NCBI RefSeq assembly: GCF_000599885.1
Contig: NZ_JFGT01000005.1
Location: forward strand, 186,001-250,000
Reading direction: 5' to 3'
DNA from: Pantoea sp. IMH
Lineage (GTDB): Bacteria > Pseudomonadota > Gammaproteobacteria > Enterobacterales > Enterobacteriaceae
DNA length: 64,000 nt
Position 1 is the first letter of the stretch, and each line of letters begins with the position of its first letter. Of this stretch, positions 10,439-19,947 are shown piece after piece. Position numbers and translations under genes: made by a program. Under the pieces are notes generated by a model that worked only from the letters and a program-made list of their open reading frames with translations, was not told where the DNA came from and made no database searches.

Positions 10439-12988
10439 TCAGAACAGCTCGTGGCTCTGGCCGTTATCGATTAACGTCGTTCCCACGTCATCAACGGAAT
10501 ATTCCGTCGGCTGTGTGCCTTCAATAAAGTATTCCGGACGGCTGCTTCCACCGTTAGCCAGTTTACCGGTGCGGCGATCGATATTGACCGTCACCACGCC
10601 CTCTGGCGGCGTCAGCGGCTGCACAGGCACGCCATCCAGCGCGGCCTTCATGAAGTCATCCCAGGCAGGCTGAGCACTTTTTGCGCCGCCTTCGTAGCCG
10701 GATATCTGGTCCTTTATCGCGCCGGAAGCGGTCGTGCGGCCCAGATTGCGCCGGTGATCGTCGAAGCCAATCCAGACGGTGGTGACCACGCCCGGACCAT
10801 AACCGGAGAACCAGGCATCTTTCGAACTGTTGGTCGTACCGGTTTTCCCGCCGATATCGTTACGCTTCAAATCGCGGCCCGCGCGCCAGCCGGTTCCCAT
10901 CCAGCCCGGTTCACCAAAGATATTTGAATTCAGCGCGCTTTTAATCAGGAACGACAGCGGCGTATTGATCACGTGCGGCGCATACTGTTGTTCACCTTGC
11001 TGCTGCCCCGGCTGAGAAACTTGCTCAAGCTTTGGCTGCGGCACGGCGGCGTTACGTCCTTCCTGAGAGATGGCGACGTTTTCCACGCTATCTTCGCTCA
11101 GCGCGACCGCTTTTTTCGTCTCGCCGTAAACCACCGGCAGATTACATTCCGGACAGGCAATTTTCGGCTTCACTTCAAACAGCGTATTACCCTGTTCATC
11201 TTCGATTTTACTGATGAAGTAAGGATCTACCAGGAAACCGCCGTTTGCCATCACGGCATAGCCGCGCGCCATTTGCAGCGGCGTAAACGAAGCGGAACCC
11301 AGCGCCAGTGATTCGGTATGCACGATATTCTGCGCCGGGAAGCCAAAACGCTGGAGGTATTCAGCCGCGTAATCCACGCCCATTGCGCGCATGGCACGTA
11401 CCATCACCACGTTCTTAGACTGCCCCAGGCCCTGACGTAAGCGGATCGGGCCGTCATAGGTCGCTGGGGAGTTTTTAGGACGCCAGTCCGATCCTGCACC
11501 AGCATCCCAACGGGAAATCGGTACGTCATTAAGTATTGAAGCCAGCGTCAGTCCACGATCCATCGCCGCAGTATAGAGGAAGGGTTTGATATTAGACCCC
11601 ACCTGACGCAGCGCCTGGGTAGCGCGGTTGAATTTGCTCAGGTTAAAGTCGAAGCCACCTACCAGCGCCCGGACGGCACCATTTTGCGGATCGAGTGAAA
11701 CCAGCGAAGAATTAACGTCCGGCACCTGACCCAGCCACCAGTCGTTATCCACTTTGCGCACCCAAATCTGCTGACCGGCCTGAACCACTTCTGTCACTGC
11801 GCGCGGCGTCCGGCCCTGTACGGTGTCAGTTTTATAAGGCCGTGCCCAGCGCATACCCGGCAGCCCCAGCGTCACGGTAGTGCCATCGCGCAGCAGCGCG
11901 GTTGCTTCATCACGGCTGGCGTCGGTAATCACTGCCGGAATCAGCGGCCCATAGACTGGCAACGTCTTCAGCTTCTTCAGCATCGCCGTGCGATCCCATG
12001 CAGCTTCACCGACTTTCCACAACACCTCTGTTGGCCCACGGTAGCCGTGACGCATGTCATAGGCCATCACGTTATCCTGCACCGATTTCTGTGCCGCCAG
12101 CTGCAGTTTGCGGGTAATCGTGGTGGTGACCTTAAACCCGTCATTGTAAGCATTTTCGCCGTAGCGCTTGATCATCTCCTGACGTACCAGTTCGGTCAGG
12201 TAAGGCGCGGAAAAGACGATTTCAGGCCCGTGATACTTGGCCTCAAGCGGTGCGCTGCGTGCTTCTTCGTACTGTGTCTGGCTGATGTAGTGCTGATCGA
12301 GCATACGGGCAAGCACCACGTTACGACGCTGAGTCGCGCGCTCGATGGAATAGAGCGGATTGAACGTCGACGGCGCTTTAGGCAGTCCTGCGATCATTGC
12401 CATCTCACTCAGTGAAAGCTGACCGACGCTCTTACCAAAGTAAACCTGTGCCGCGGCACCCACGCCATAAGCGCGATAGCCGAGATAAATTTTGTTGAGA
12501 TAGAGCTCAAGGATTTCATCCTTACTCATCATCTGCTCGATGCGGATAGCAAGGAAAGCCTCCTTGATTTTACGCATCAGCGTCCGTTCCGGACTGAGGA
12601 AGAAGTTACGCGCCAGCTGCTGTGTGATGGTACTGGCCCCCTGAGAGGCATGGCCTGACAGCAATGCCACGCTGGCCGCACGGAAAATACCAATAGGATC
12701 GACGCCGTGATGTTCATAGAAACGGCTGTCTTCAGTGGCAATAAACGCCTTAATCATTTCAGGCGGGATTTCCTGAAGCTGGAGCGGGATGCGGCGTTTC
12801 TCACCGTACTGAGCAATCAACTCATTATCGGCGCTGTATACCTGCATAGGAATCTGAAGACGGACATCTTTCAGCGTGGCAACGTCGGGCAGCTGCGGCT
12901 CTATAAATTTGTAGAGACCGAAAATCGAGCCTGCTCCAAGCAAAATGCAACACACTGCAAGGATCAAAAAATACTTTACGAACTTCAC
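10439..12988 (-). CDS. mrcA: Penicillin-binding protein 1A
   Basis: An 849-residue class A PBP that polymerises and cross-links peptidoglycan. An N-terminal membrane anchor (about 6-28) is followed by the GT51 glycosyltransferase domain with EDSRFYEHHGVD and GASTITQQLARN, then an OB-like insert, then the transpeptidase domain with the SxxK motif in GSNIKPF, the SxN motif in GQSKN and the KTG motif in GGKTGTTNSSKDAWF. It is divergent from the hof operon as in E. coli. Confidence 0.98.
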   Translation of the reverse strand: MKFVKYFLILAVCCILLGAGSIFGLYKFIEPQLPDVATLKDVRLQIPMQVYSADNELIAQYGEKRRIPLQLQEIPPEMIKAFIATEDSRFYEHHGVDPIGIFRAASVALLSGHASQGASTITQQLARNFFLSPERTLMRKIKEAFLAIRIEQMMSKDEILELYLNKIYLGYRAYGVGAAAQVYFGKSVGQLSLSEMAMIAGLPKAPSTFNPLYSIERATQRRNVVLARMLDQHYISQTQYEEARSAPLEAKYHGPEIVFSAPYLTELVRQEMIKRYGENAYNDGFKVTTTITRKLQLAAQKSVQDNVMAYDMRHGYRGPTEVLWKVGEAAWDRTAMLKKLKTLPVYGPLIPAVITDASRDEATALLRDGTTVTLGLPGMRWARPYKTDTVQGRTPRAVTEVVQAGQQIWVRKVDNDWWLGQVPDVNSSLVSLDPQNGAVRALVGGFDFNLSKFNRATQALRQVGSNIKPFLYTAAMDRGLTLASILNDVPISRWDAGAGSDWRPKNSPATYDGPIRLRQGLGQSKNVVMVRAMRAMGVDYAAEYLQRFGFPAQNIVHTESLALGSASFTPLQMARGYAVMANGGFLVDPYFISKIEDEQGNTLFEVKPKIACPECNLPVVYGETKKAVALSEDSVENVAISQEGRNAAVPQPKLEQVSQPGQQQGEQQYAPHVINTPLSFLIKSALNSNIFGEPGWMGTGWRAGRDLKRNDIGGKTGTTNSSKDAWFSGYGPGVVTTVWIGFDDHRRNLGRTTASGAIKDQISGYEGGAKSAQPAWDDFMKAALDGVPVQPLTPPEGVVTVNIDRRTGKLANGGSSRPEYFIEGTQPTEYSVDDVGTTLIDNGQSHELF

Positions 12989-13107
12989 CTGATATTTTCC
13001 ATTTTGAGTCGACTGGGCAGTTTATAAACAATCGCGCGGTAGTATAAAGGCTAGCCATGAGCTTGGATACGTCCTTTTAAACGCAGACGACAGGGAGAGC
13101 GCGCTTC

Positions 13108-13935
13108 ATGGCATTTCAGACATGGCAAGTCGGACTGGATATACAGAACGGGCAGCTTTGCGCCCTCGGCATCCAGCGCCGTCGGAACGGCTGGCAGCTT
13201 CGCCACTGGTGGCAGCATGTGCTGCCGCAAGATACGTTAACCAACGGGCTGCTGCAACGCCCCGATGCCGTCGTTTCCGTGCTCAGGCAGTGGCGGAAAC
13301 GGCTGCCTTACCGGATCTCGCTCCGCGTGGGGTTTCCGCCACAGCTGGTTTTACAGCGGCAGCTTGACCTGCCGGGCACGCGATTAGGCGAGCCAGAGCG
13401 TAGCAGCTATATCACCGCCTCGGCGAGGCGATTTTTCCCAATTGAGCTGGAGCGGCTGGTGATGGATTACCGGCAGCCGGAGGCAACGCCCGGACAGCTG
13501 TGCGTCACGGCTACCCGGCGCGACGCCCTGCAACGCTGGCTGGGCTGCCTTTCAGACGCGCGGTTAACGCCGCAGGTGATAGAACTGACGCCCGCCGCGC
13601 TTTGTGCAATTTCACAGCGGCTGGCTACCCCCCCGGCAACGGCGCTGGTTCACCGGCTGGACGATCACTGGTTGTGGTTTACCGGCGATCGGGCAGGACA
13701 ACAGTGGGGCTGGCGTTCGCGGCAGGAGGTGCCCGATTTCGCAACGCTCAGAACACAACAGCTGCCTGATGTCGCGAGGATTTACTATAGCGCCATCAGT
13801 GAGGATATCCTTCCGTCCGGCACGCGGCCCCTTAACCCGCTGGATACGCTGGCACAGAAGCAGCCTCCGCTACCGCTGTACGCTGGCGCCTTCACGCTGG
13901 CCGCCGGGCTGGCGCTCAGACCGGACGATGCATGA
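13108..13935 (+). CDS. hofM: Pilus assembly/DNA-utilization protein HofM (PilM-like)
   Basis: First gene of hofMNOPQ, 275 residues. It has the actin-like PilM fold pattern at the N-terminus (VGLDIQNGQLCALGIQRR), as in E. coli HofM/YrfD. Such proteins form a cytoplasmic ring beneath the inner-membrane PilN/PilO pair. In E. coli this operon is needed to use DNA as a nutrient and is homologous to competence genes. It is poorly conserved outside the family, so the call leans on context. The stop overlaps hofN by 4 nt. Confidence 0.85.
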   Translation: MAFQTWQVGLDIQNGQLCALGIQRRRNGWQLRHWWQHVLPQDTLTNGLLQRPDAVVSVLRQWRKRLPYRISLRVGFPPQLVLQRQLDLPGTRLGEPERSSYITASARRFFPIELERLVMDYRQPEATPGQLCVTATRRDALQRWLGCLSDARLTPQVIELTPAALCAISQRLATPPATALVHRLDDHWLWFTGDRAGQQWGWRSRQEVPDFATLRTQQLPDVARIYYSAISEDILPSGTRPLNPLDTLAQKQPPLPLYAGAFTLAAGLALRPDDA

Positions 13936-14480
13936 TGGTGTGGGTCAATTTCCTTCCCTGGCGCCATCGTCAGCGGCGGGCGCAGCGTCTCCGTGCCTTA
14001 CTCCTGCCTGGTCTGCTAGCGCTGCTGCCAGTCAGCGTTTTTCTTCAGGCGACAGGGCAGCGAACCCTGAACGATCGGTATCAACGCGTGCTTGTGGAGT
14101 GGCAGACAGCATCAAAGCAGCTCGGAGAACTTAAAGCGCGCGCAGCCACGCTCACGTTGCAAAAGCAAAAACTGCAGCAGGTCATGCGATTCCGCCAGGC
14201 GCAGCAACAAAACATGCAGATCTGGTATCTGTTTGCCCGCGATCTGGCAGAGCAGATGCCAGAAACGCTCTGGTTAAGTGAAATAAAACAAAACGCAGCG
14301 GGCCTCAGCCTGAAGGGCTTCAGCAAAGGGATGCGTGAGCTGCATGATTTCCGCCAGCGATTGCAGGATTTGCCCTTTTTCCTGACGGTGAAAACGGAAA
14401 AAGTGAACCTGGATGCGCAGTATGGCCTGCATTTCACCCTGACGGGCAGCCTAAGAACGGAGGGCGGGAACGATGATTAG
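13932..14480 (+). CDS. hofN: DNA-utilization protein HofN (PilN-like)
   Basis: 182 residues: a short cytoplasmic start (VNFLPWRHRQRRAQRLR), one transmembrane helix (about 22-38), then a periplasmic coiled-coil stretch (about 45-95, rich in Gln and Lys) and a ferredoxin-like end. The NFLPWR motif is typical of PilN-type proteins and contacts PilM. It overlaps hofM and hofO at its two ends, showing a tightly coupled operon. Confidence 0.88.
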   Translation: MMVWVNFLPWRHRQRRAQRLRALLLPGLLALLPVSVFLQATGQRTLNDRYQRVLVEWQTASKQLGELKARAATLTLQKQKLQQVMRFRQAQQQNMQIWYLFARDLAEQMPETLWLSEIKQNAAGLSLKGFSKGMRELHDFRQRLQDLPFFLTVKTEKVNLDAQYGLHFTLTGSLRTEGGNDD

Positions 14481-14976
14481 CCGTTTCCTGGATAACTGGA
14501 TTGTCCTTCCGCACTGGCAGAAAGTGATTTACTGCCTCCTCTGCGCAGGCTTGCTGACAATTGTTGTATGGATGCGCTGGGGACAGCCAGCTGGCAAGGA
14601 CGCCACGGTTATCGCCAGCAAAAAAAGGGAGGCGATAGATCGCAACCAGAAGACAGTGCGTCAGATTCATCAGTATGGTGCCGTGGCTGCCATTGCGGCT
14701 GAAATCGCCGGACTGGAAGCCTCTGCGCATGAGGCGCAGACACTCTCATTCTCCCCACTGGCGCTACTTGAAGAAGCCGGCGGGCAACTGCTGGCGTGGC
14801 AGCCGCAGAGCCATGGCGGCAACCTGACGCTGTTGCTTAGCTGGGAACAGGTGAAAAACGTACTTCTTTACTTGAGTGAACGGCGTGGCGGCATCGTCCT
14901 GCGACACTTCAGCCTCACCCGGGAGGAGGAACGGCTCCGCCTGGAAATGGCCCTGGTGATGTCCAATGAAATTTGA
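14473..14976 (+). CDS. hofO: DNA-utilization protein HofO (PilO-like)
   Basis: 167 residues with a cytoplasmic N-terminus, one membrane helix (about 16-34) and a periplasmic domain, the PilO plan. It presumably pairs with HofN in the inner membrane. The start overlaps hofN by 8 nt and the end overlaps hofP by 11 nt. Sequence conservation in this family is low; position in the operon is the main support. Confidence 0.82.
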   Translation: MISRFLDNWIVLPHWQKVIYCLLCAGLLTIVVWMRWGQPAGKDATVIASKKREAIDRNQKTVRQIHQYGAVAAIAAEIAGLEASAHEAQTLSFSPLALLEEAGGQLLAWQPQSHGGNLTLLLSWEQVKNVLLYLSERRGGIVLRHFSLTREEERLRLEMALVMSNEI

Positions 14977-15379
14977 CACTTTCCGAAAGGAGATGGCGAG
15001 ACTCCTCCTCATTGTAGGCATCGCAGGCACGGCAGCAGACACCAGCGCCGCCGCCGGACGGGATCCATTCAGATCCTCTTTATTCTCTTCTTGCGCCCCC
15101 GGGAAAGCGCCCCCCCTTTCCTGGCAGCTGCGGGGCATTATCGGACATGATGCGGATTACCATGCCTGGCTGGTCTACGGCAATGGCCGGTGGGCGCAGC
15201 GTCGTCCGGCCGCATTGCTGGATGCGCACTGGCGTCTGCTCAGGGTGGAAGCGCGAAGTATTACCCTTGAGGCGCTACAGGGATGCGAACCTCTCAGGAC
15301 AATTATTTTACAAGGAGATCGTGATGATCAGGATGCTATGCCTGCTGATACTGCTCATTCTCAGGCCGCTTTACGCTAG
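14966..15379 (+). CDS. hofP: DNA-utilization protein HofP (PilP-like)
   Basis: 137 residues with an N-terminal hydrophobic segment (about 11-28, signal-like) and the motif AGRDPF typical of PilP-type pilotin/secretin partners. It should link the HofN/O pair to the HofQ secretin. The last 56 nt overlap the start of hofQ in another frame, which is long for this operon; the C-terminal tail after about residue 115 may be unconstrained. Confidence 0.8.
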   Translation: MKFDTFRKEMARLLLIVGIAGTAADTSAAAGRDPFRSSLFSSCAPGKAPPLSWQLRGIIGHDADYHAWLVYGNGRWAQRRPAALLDAHWRLLRVEARSITLEALQGCEPLRTIILQGDRDDQDAMPADTAHSQAALR

Positions 15380-16694
15380 TCAGGCTCAGATTCGCCCTTC
15401 AGCGACCCTTTCCGTTCCGGCACACTCTTCAGGCTCAGCCGTTTCAGCCCTGGAGCCGGTTCCGGCAGTCCTCAGCGCACAACAACCCACGTTGACCTCA
15501 ACTTCGGCGCCGTTGTCGCTGACGTTCAATGAGGCGCCTGTCGGGCAGGTTTTACAGGCATTAGCCGATTATCAAAAGCTGAACCTGATGCTGGCACCTG
15601 GCGTGGAAGGAACCGTGTCGCTCCGGCTGGAGAAGATCCCCTGGCGGCAGGCGCTGAAGCTGGTGGCAAAGATGAACCAGCTCACAATCGAAACGGAAGG
15701 CAATGTTCTGATGGTCTACCCGCCAGGCTGGCAGCTGGAGCAGAAACGCCAGCGGGCCGCGCAAAAAGAAGAGGCAAAAAACGCACAGCCGCTGGAAACG
15801 CTTGCGCTGACGTTACGCTATGCCGATGCGAAAGCGGTAAATAACGCGCTTCAGGCCGAACGAAACAGGCTGATGACGCCACGCGGCAGCATTACCGTGG
15901 ACGAACGAACCAACAGTCTGCTGCTGAGGGATACGCCAGCGGCGCTGAATGATACGCAGCGCTGGGTCAGCGCGCTTGATGTCCCGCTGGAACAGGTGGA
16001 GCTTTCAGCACATATCGTCACCATCAGCGAAGAGAGCCTGCGGGAGCTGGGCGTGCGCTGGGGAATGCAGGGCGAGGAACAGGTCGCGCGCGCATTAAGC
16101 GCCAGTCAGCTGCGGGTTAATCTGGGCGTCACCGATCCGGCGATCGCCGCAGGATTCACCCTCGGCCGGCTGAACGGTAAGCTGCTCGATCTTGAACTGA
16201 GCGCGCTTGAGCAGGAGAACAAGCTGGAAATCATCGCCAGCCCGCGTCTCTTCACCTCTCACCGGCAGGCGGCCAGCATTAAGCAGGGCACAGAAATTCC
16301 TTATGAAGTTTCATCCGGATCTAACGGCGGCACCTCCGTGGAATTTAAAGAGGCAGTACTGGGCATGGAGGTCACGCCGGTGGTCCAGGCCAACGATCGG
16401 ATTTTGCTGAAACTGCATATCAGCCAGAACGTGCCGGGCAAAACAATGCGTAGCGGAGAAGGGGAGTATCTGGCGATAGATAAACAGGAAATCCAGACCC
16501 AGGTCACGCTCAGGAATGGCGAGACGCTGGCGCTGGGCGGCATTTTTCAGCAACACAGCGCCAGCGGTCAGAAAAAGGTCCCGCTGGCAGGCGACATTCC
16601 CTTTCTTGGCGCGTTGTTTCGCTATGACGTCAGGGAACAGAAACGTCGGGAATTAGTGATCTTCATCACACCAAGACTGATTCGTGACGAGTAA
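15324..16694 (+). CDS. hofQ: Outer-membrane secretin HofQ
   Basis: 456 residues. Start 15324 has an excellent AAGGAG site and gives a signal peptide (MIRMLCLLILLILRPLYAS). An N-terminal secretin/TonB short domain (about 65-145) precedes an N1-type domain and the C-terminal secretin beta-barrel domain, with the conserved stretches VEFKEAVLGMEVTPVV, NGETLALGGIF and VPLAGDIPFLGALFR. It forms the outer-membrane ring for DNA uptake or a pilus-like fibre. The open frame extends upstream to 15147 through hofP, but that part has no signal peptide. Confidence 0.92.
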   Translation: MIRMLCLLILLILRPLYASQAQIRPSATLSVPAHSSGSAVSALEPVPAVLSAQQPTLTSTSAPLSLTFNEAPVGQVLQALADYQKLNLMLAPGVEGTVSLRLEKIPWRQALKLVAKMNQLTIETEGNVLMVYPPGWQLEQKRQRAAQKEEAKNAQPLETLALTLRYADAKAVNNALQAERNRLMTPRGSITVDERTNSLLLRDTPAALNDTQRWVSALDVPLEQVELSAHIVTISEESLRELGVRWGMQGEEQVARALSASQLRVNLGVTDPAIAAGFTLGRLNGKLLDLELSALEQENKLEIIASPRLFTSHRQAASIKQGTEIPYEVSSGSNGGTSVEFKEAVLGMEVTPVVQANDRILLKLHISQNVPGKTMRSGEGEYLAIDKQEIQTQVTLRNGETLALGGIFQQHSASGQKKVPLAGDIPFLGALFRYDVREQKRRELVIFITPRLIRDE

Positions 16695-16952
16695 TGCTTT
16701 TTTTAGTCCAAACTGAGGGACCGGGGGCTTTTTTCCCGGATTGCTGACATATGCGTTTGACGCAAGAGCGGAATTAGCTTACAAGGTTTAGCGATTTTGA
16801 TTTATGGGCCTCGGTTTGGCTTTTGAAGATGCATTTAACCCGTTTTTTATCGTGCGCAACCGGCGTAGCCGATGCAGTGACATCGGGCTGATAAATGAAG
16901 CGGACTGAAACGCGGCCTTTTTGCGCGCAATGGGCAAGGTCAATTTAATCGG

Positions 16953-16982
16953 TTGCCAAAACACCTTCAGTGTTGAGATAAT
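16953..16982 (+). promoter_or_regulatory. Candidate aroK promoter in the hofQ-aroK gap
   Basis: TTGCCA and GATAAT separated by 18 bp, about 100 nt before aroK. The whole 388-nt gap 16695-17082 contains no other convincing gene. It is the likely site of the promoter(s) that drive the aroK-aroB-damX-dam-rpe-gph-trpS cluster. No named operator is seen. Confidence 0.45.
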
Positions 16983-17082
16983 TTTCCTCTGACTCTCGCA
17001 CTATCGCTCATGAGGTTTCAGTTCATGTCCTGTCCGGTTGGACGGGGTATCATTAACGAATTGTCTTAGTAATACCGAAAAA

Positions 17083-17604
17083 ATGGCAGAGAAACGCAAT
17101 ATCTTTCTGGTTGGGCCTATGGGTGCCGGCAAAAGCACTATTGGGCGTCAGTTAGCTCAACAACTCAATATGGAATTTTACGATTCCGATCAAGAAATTG
17201 AGCGACGTACCGGAGCGGATGTGGGTTGGGTGTTCGACGTCGAAGGCGAAGAAGGCTTCCGCGATCGCGAAGAAAAAATTATCAACGAACTCACCGAAAA
17301 GCAGGGCATCGTGCTGGCTACCGGCGGCGGTTCAGTTAAATCACGTGAAACGCGCAATCGTCTTTCGGCTCGCGGCGTAGTGGTGTATCTGGAAACCACC
17401 ATCGAAAAACAGCTGGCGCGTACGCAGCGCGATAAAAAGCGCCCTTTGCTACAGGTAGACTCACCGCCGCGTGAGGTACTTGAAGCGCTGGCCGATGAGC
17501 GTAATCCACTTTACGAAGAAATTGCCGACGTGACGATTCGTACCGACGACCAGAGTGCTAAAGTGGTCGCGAATCAGATTATCAACATGTTGGAAAAGAG
17601 CTGA
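17083..17604 (+). CDS. aroK: Shikimate kinase 1
   Basis: 173 residues, nearly identical to E. coli AroK. It phosphorylates shikimate in the route to chorismate. Motifs are the Walker [10 protein letters not shown], the shikimate site [11 protein letters not shown] and GGGSV, and the lid sequence around [11 protein letters not shown]. The start at 17083 ([11 protein letters not shown]) matches the known protein; the longer frame from 17038 does not. First gene of a long cluster with aroB and dam. Confidence 0.98.
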   Translation: MAEKRNIFLVGPMGAGKSTIGRQLAQQLNMEFYDSDQEIERRTGADVGWVFDVEGEEGFRDREEKIINELTEKQGIVLATGGGSVKSRETRNRLSARGVVVYLETTIEKQLARTQRDKKRPLLQVDSPPREVLEALADERNPLYEEIADVTIRTDDQSAKVVANQIINMLEKS

Positions 17605-17653
17605 TTCTGGCTCTGACCGCCTGTAGGCTTCAGTAAAAAGGTGAAACAGCGTC

Positions 17654-18748
17654 ATGGAGAAGATTACCGTCACTTTGGGAGAGCGCAGTTATCCCATCAC
17701 CATCGCTGCCGGGTTGTTCAACGATCCGGGCTCCTTTTGGCCGCTTAAGGCGGGCGATCGGGCCATGCTGGTCACTAACCAGACGCTGGCCCCGCTCTAT
17801 CTCTCTCCAGTGCGTCAGCAGCTTGAAAAGGCTGGCGTGCTGGTTGACCAGGTTATCCTGCCGGATGGCGAACAGTACAAAACGCTCTCCGTTATGGATC
17901 AGGTTTTTACCGCCCTGCTGGAAAAACCCCATGGTCGTGACACGACGCTCGTCGCCCTTGGCGGCGGCGTTATTGGCGATCTCACCGGGTTTGCCGCCGC
18001 GAGCTATCAGCGCGGCGTTCGTTTTATTCAGGTTCCCACCACGCTTCTCTCTCAGGTCGACTCCTCCGTTGGCGGCAAAACGGCTGTTAATCATCCGCTG
18101 GGCAAGAATATGATCGGCGCGTTTTATCAGCCCGCCTCGGTGGTTATCGATCTCGACTGCCTGAAGACGCTGCCGCCCCGTGAGCTGGCGTCGGGCATGG
18201 CAGAGGTGATCAAATATGGCATTATTCTCGACGGCGAGTTTTTTCGCTGGCTGGAAGCGAACCTGGATGCGCTGATGGCGCTGGACGGCGAGGCGATGGC
18301 GTACTGTATTCGTCGCTGCTGTGAGCTGAAGGCGGACGTGGTGGCTGCCGATGAGCGTGAGATGGGACAGCGTGCGCTGCTCAATCTCGGTCATACCTAT
18401 GGTCATGCCATTGAAGCCCATATGGGTTACGGCAACTGGCTGCATGGTGAAGCCGTGGCGGCCGGAATGGTCATGGCCGCCCGGACAGCAGAGCGGCTTG
18501 GTCAGTTTACCGCCGCCGAAACCGACAGGATTATCGCGCTGCTCGAACGTGCCGGCCTGCCGGTTGCAGGACCGCAAAGCATGCCAGCAGAAGCGTATCT
18601 ACCGCATATGCTGCGTGACAAAAAAGTCCTGGCGGGTGAACTGCGGCTCGTGCTTCCGCTGGCTTTAGGTAAAGCCGAAGTGCGCAGCGGCGTGTCGCAT
18701 ACCCATGTTCTGGCCGCTATCAACGACTGCCAGACGCCAGCGGTCTGA
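17654..18748 (+). CDS. aroB: 3-dehydroquinate synthase
   Basis: 364 residues. It converts DAHP to 3-dehydroquinate using NAD and a divalent metal, the second step of the shikimate pathway. The NAD-binding [14 protein letters not shown] and the metal-binding histidines in [11 protein letters not shown] and WLHGEAV are visible, and the substrate loop [15 protein letters not shown] is intact. It lies 49 nt after aroK. Confidence 0.98.
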   Translation: MEKITVTLGERSYPITIAAGLFNDPGSFWPLKAGDRAMLVTNQTLAPLYLSPVRQQLEKAGVLVDQVILPDGEQYKTLSVMDQVFTALLEKPHGRDTTLVALGGGVIGDLTGFAAASYQRGVRFIQVPTTLLSQVDSSVGGKTAVNHPLGKNMIGAFYQPASVVIDLDCLKTLPPRELASGMAEVIKYGIILDGEFFRWLEANLDALMALDGEAMAYCIRRCCELKADVVAADEREMGQRALLNLGHTYGHAIEAHMGYGNWLHGEAVAAGMVMAARTAERLGQFTAAETDRIIALLERAGLPVAGPQSMPAEAYLPHMLRDKKVLAGELRLVLPLALGKAEVRSGVSHTHVLAAINDCQTPAV

Positions 18749-18839
18749 TGTCATCACCGGGCTTATGCCCGCAAACTTTTGATGTAACCGCCGTTTATCG
18801 CAAACTGAACGGCGTTGCCGCACTACTGGAGGAGGTTGA

Positions 18840-19823
18840 ATGGACGAGTTTAAACCGGAAGACGAGTTAAAACCTGATACCAGTGACCGCCGCCCGCAGC
18901 GGTCGCGCAAAGGATCTTCCGCATCCAGGACCCCAGTCTCCCGTCAGCATATGATGATGGGGATCGGTATCCTGGTTTTATTGCTGTTAGCCATTGGTAT
19001 TGGATCGGCGCTCAACTCTTCCCCGGATGAGGGCAATGACCAGGCCGGACGGCAGCCCTCTGCGCAGCCCGCCACTTCCGGCAATGATAAAGCGATCGAT
19101 CTCTCCAGCTCATCATCCATGAGCGGCCAGTCAGACGCTCAGGCACCCGATGCCCGTGCGGATAACAGCGCCCCTCAGGAGATCAGCGTGCCGCCTGTTT
19201 CGCCTACGCCGACCGAGGCACAACCAGTGCAGACGCCTGCCAATCAGCAGCGCGTAGAGCTGCCGGGCGATCTCGGTAGTGCGTTGACAAATCAGCAGGG
19301 CCAGCTTGATTCTGCCGTTCAGGGCTCGCCGGGCAACGGCACTTCACTGCCTACCGCTCCGGCGACCGTCGCGCCAGGCGCTCAGGCACCTCGTGCTACG
19401 GGCAGCCACTCCTCACCGGAGCAAGCGGCGCCGTCAACGGCGAAAAAATCCCCGGCACCCTCTAAAAGTGCGGTAAATAAACCGGCCACGAAAGAGACCC
19501 GTTCTCACACCAGTGCGACAGCCAGCAAAAATGCCGCACCGGCGGCGACAAGCGGATCCACGCCAGGCGGCAACTACACGCTTCAGCTGAGCAGCGCTTC
19601 GCGCTCCGATACGCTGAACGCCTGGGCGAAAAAGCAGAATCTGAGCAACTATCACGTCTACAAAACGACCCGTAACGGCCAGCCCTGGTACGTGTTAGTC
19701 AGCGGTTCTTACGCCACGCCAGCCGAGGCGAAGCGGGGTGTTGCCGCACTGCCCGCGGAAGTCCGGGCGCAAAAGCCCTGGGTGAAGCCGGTCAGCCAGG
19801 TGAAAAAAGAGTCAGCTAATTAA
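18840..19823 (+). CDS. damX: Cell division protein DamX (SPOR domain)
   Basis: 327 residues: a cytoplasmic acidic N-terminus, one membrane helix (about 39-59), a long Pro/Gln/Ser/Ala-rich periplasmic linker (about 60-240) and a C-terminal SPOR domain (about 243-320, starting YTLQLSSASRSDTL) that binds denuded septal glycan. E. coli DamX is about 428 residues; the difference is in the linker. Translation begins after a GGAGG site. It is immediately upstream of dam, as in E. coli. Confidence 0.95.
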   Translation: MDEFKPEDELKPDTSDRRPQRSRKGSSASRTPVSRQHMMMGIGILVLLLLAIGIGSALNSSPDEGNDQAGRQPSAQPATSGNDKAIDLSSSSSMSGQSDAQAPDARADNSAPQEISVPPVSPTPTEAQPVQTPANQQRVELPGDLGSALTNQQGQLDSAVQGSPGNGTSLPTAPATVAPGAQAPRATGSHSSPEQAAPSTAKKSPAPSKSAVNKPATKETRSHTSATASKNAAPAATSGSTPGGNYTLQLSSASRSDTLNAWAKKQNLSNYHVYKTTRNGQPWYVLVSGSYATPAEAKRGVAALPAEVRAQKPWVKPVSQVKKESAN

Positions 19824-19826
19824 TCC

Positions 19827-19846
19827 AGGCCGGGGTAACCCGGCCT
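19827..19846 (+). other. Intra-operon hairpin between damX and dam
   Basis: An 8-bp perfect stem, AGGCCGGG / CCCGGCCT, with a GTAA tetraloop just past the damX stop. GTAA reads as a stable GNRA loop in RNA. There is no T-run, so it probably modulates mRNA stability or partial readthrough into dam. Confidence 0.5.
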
Positions 19847-19947
19847 GATATTGCAGTATGTCGGCCTGTTACAGGGCTGACATTCCAAAGCGCAGATATG
19901 CTGTCGGTGTCACCGCAGCCAGAAGAGTAAATGTAATAAACGACGGC

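Noticed and set aside
15147..15323. Longer HofQ from an upstream ATG
   Set aside because: It would lie inside hofP and lose the signal peptide that a secretin needs; the AAGGAG site marks 15324.
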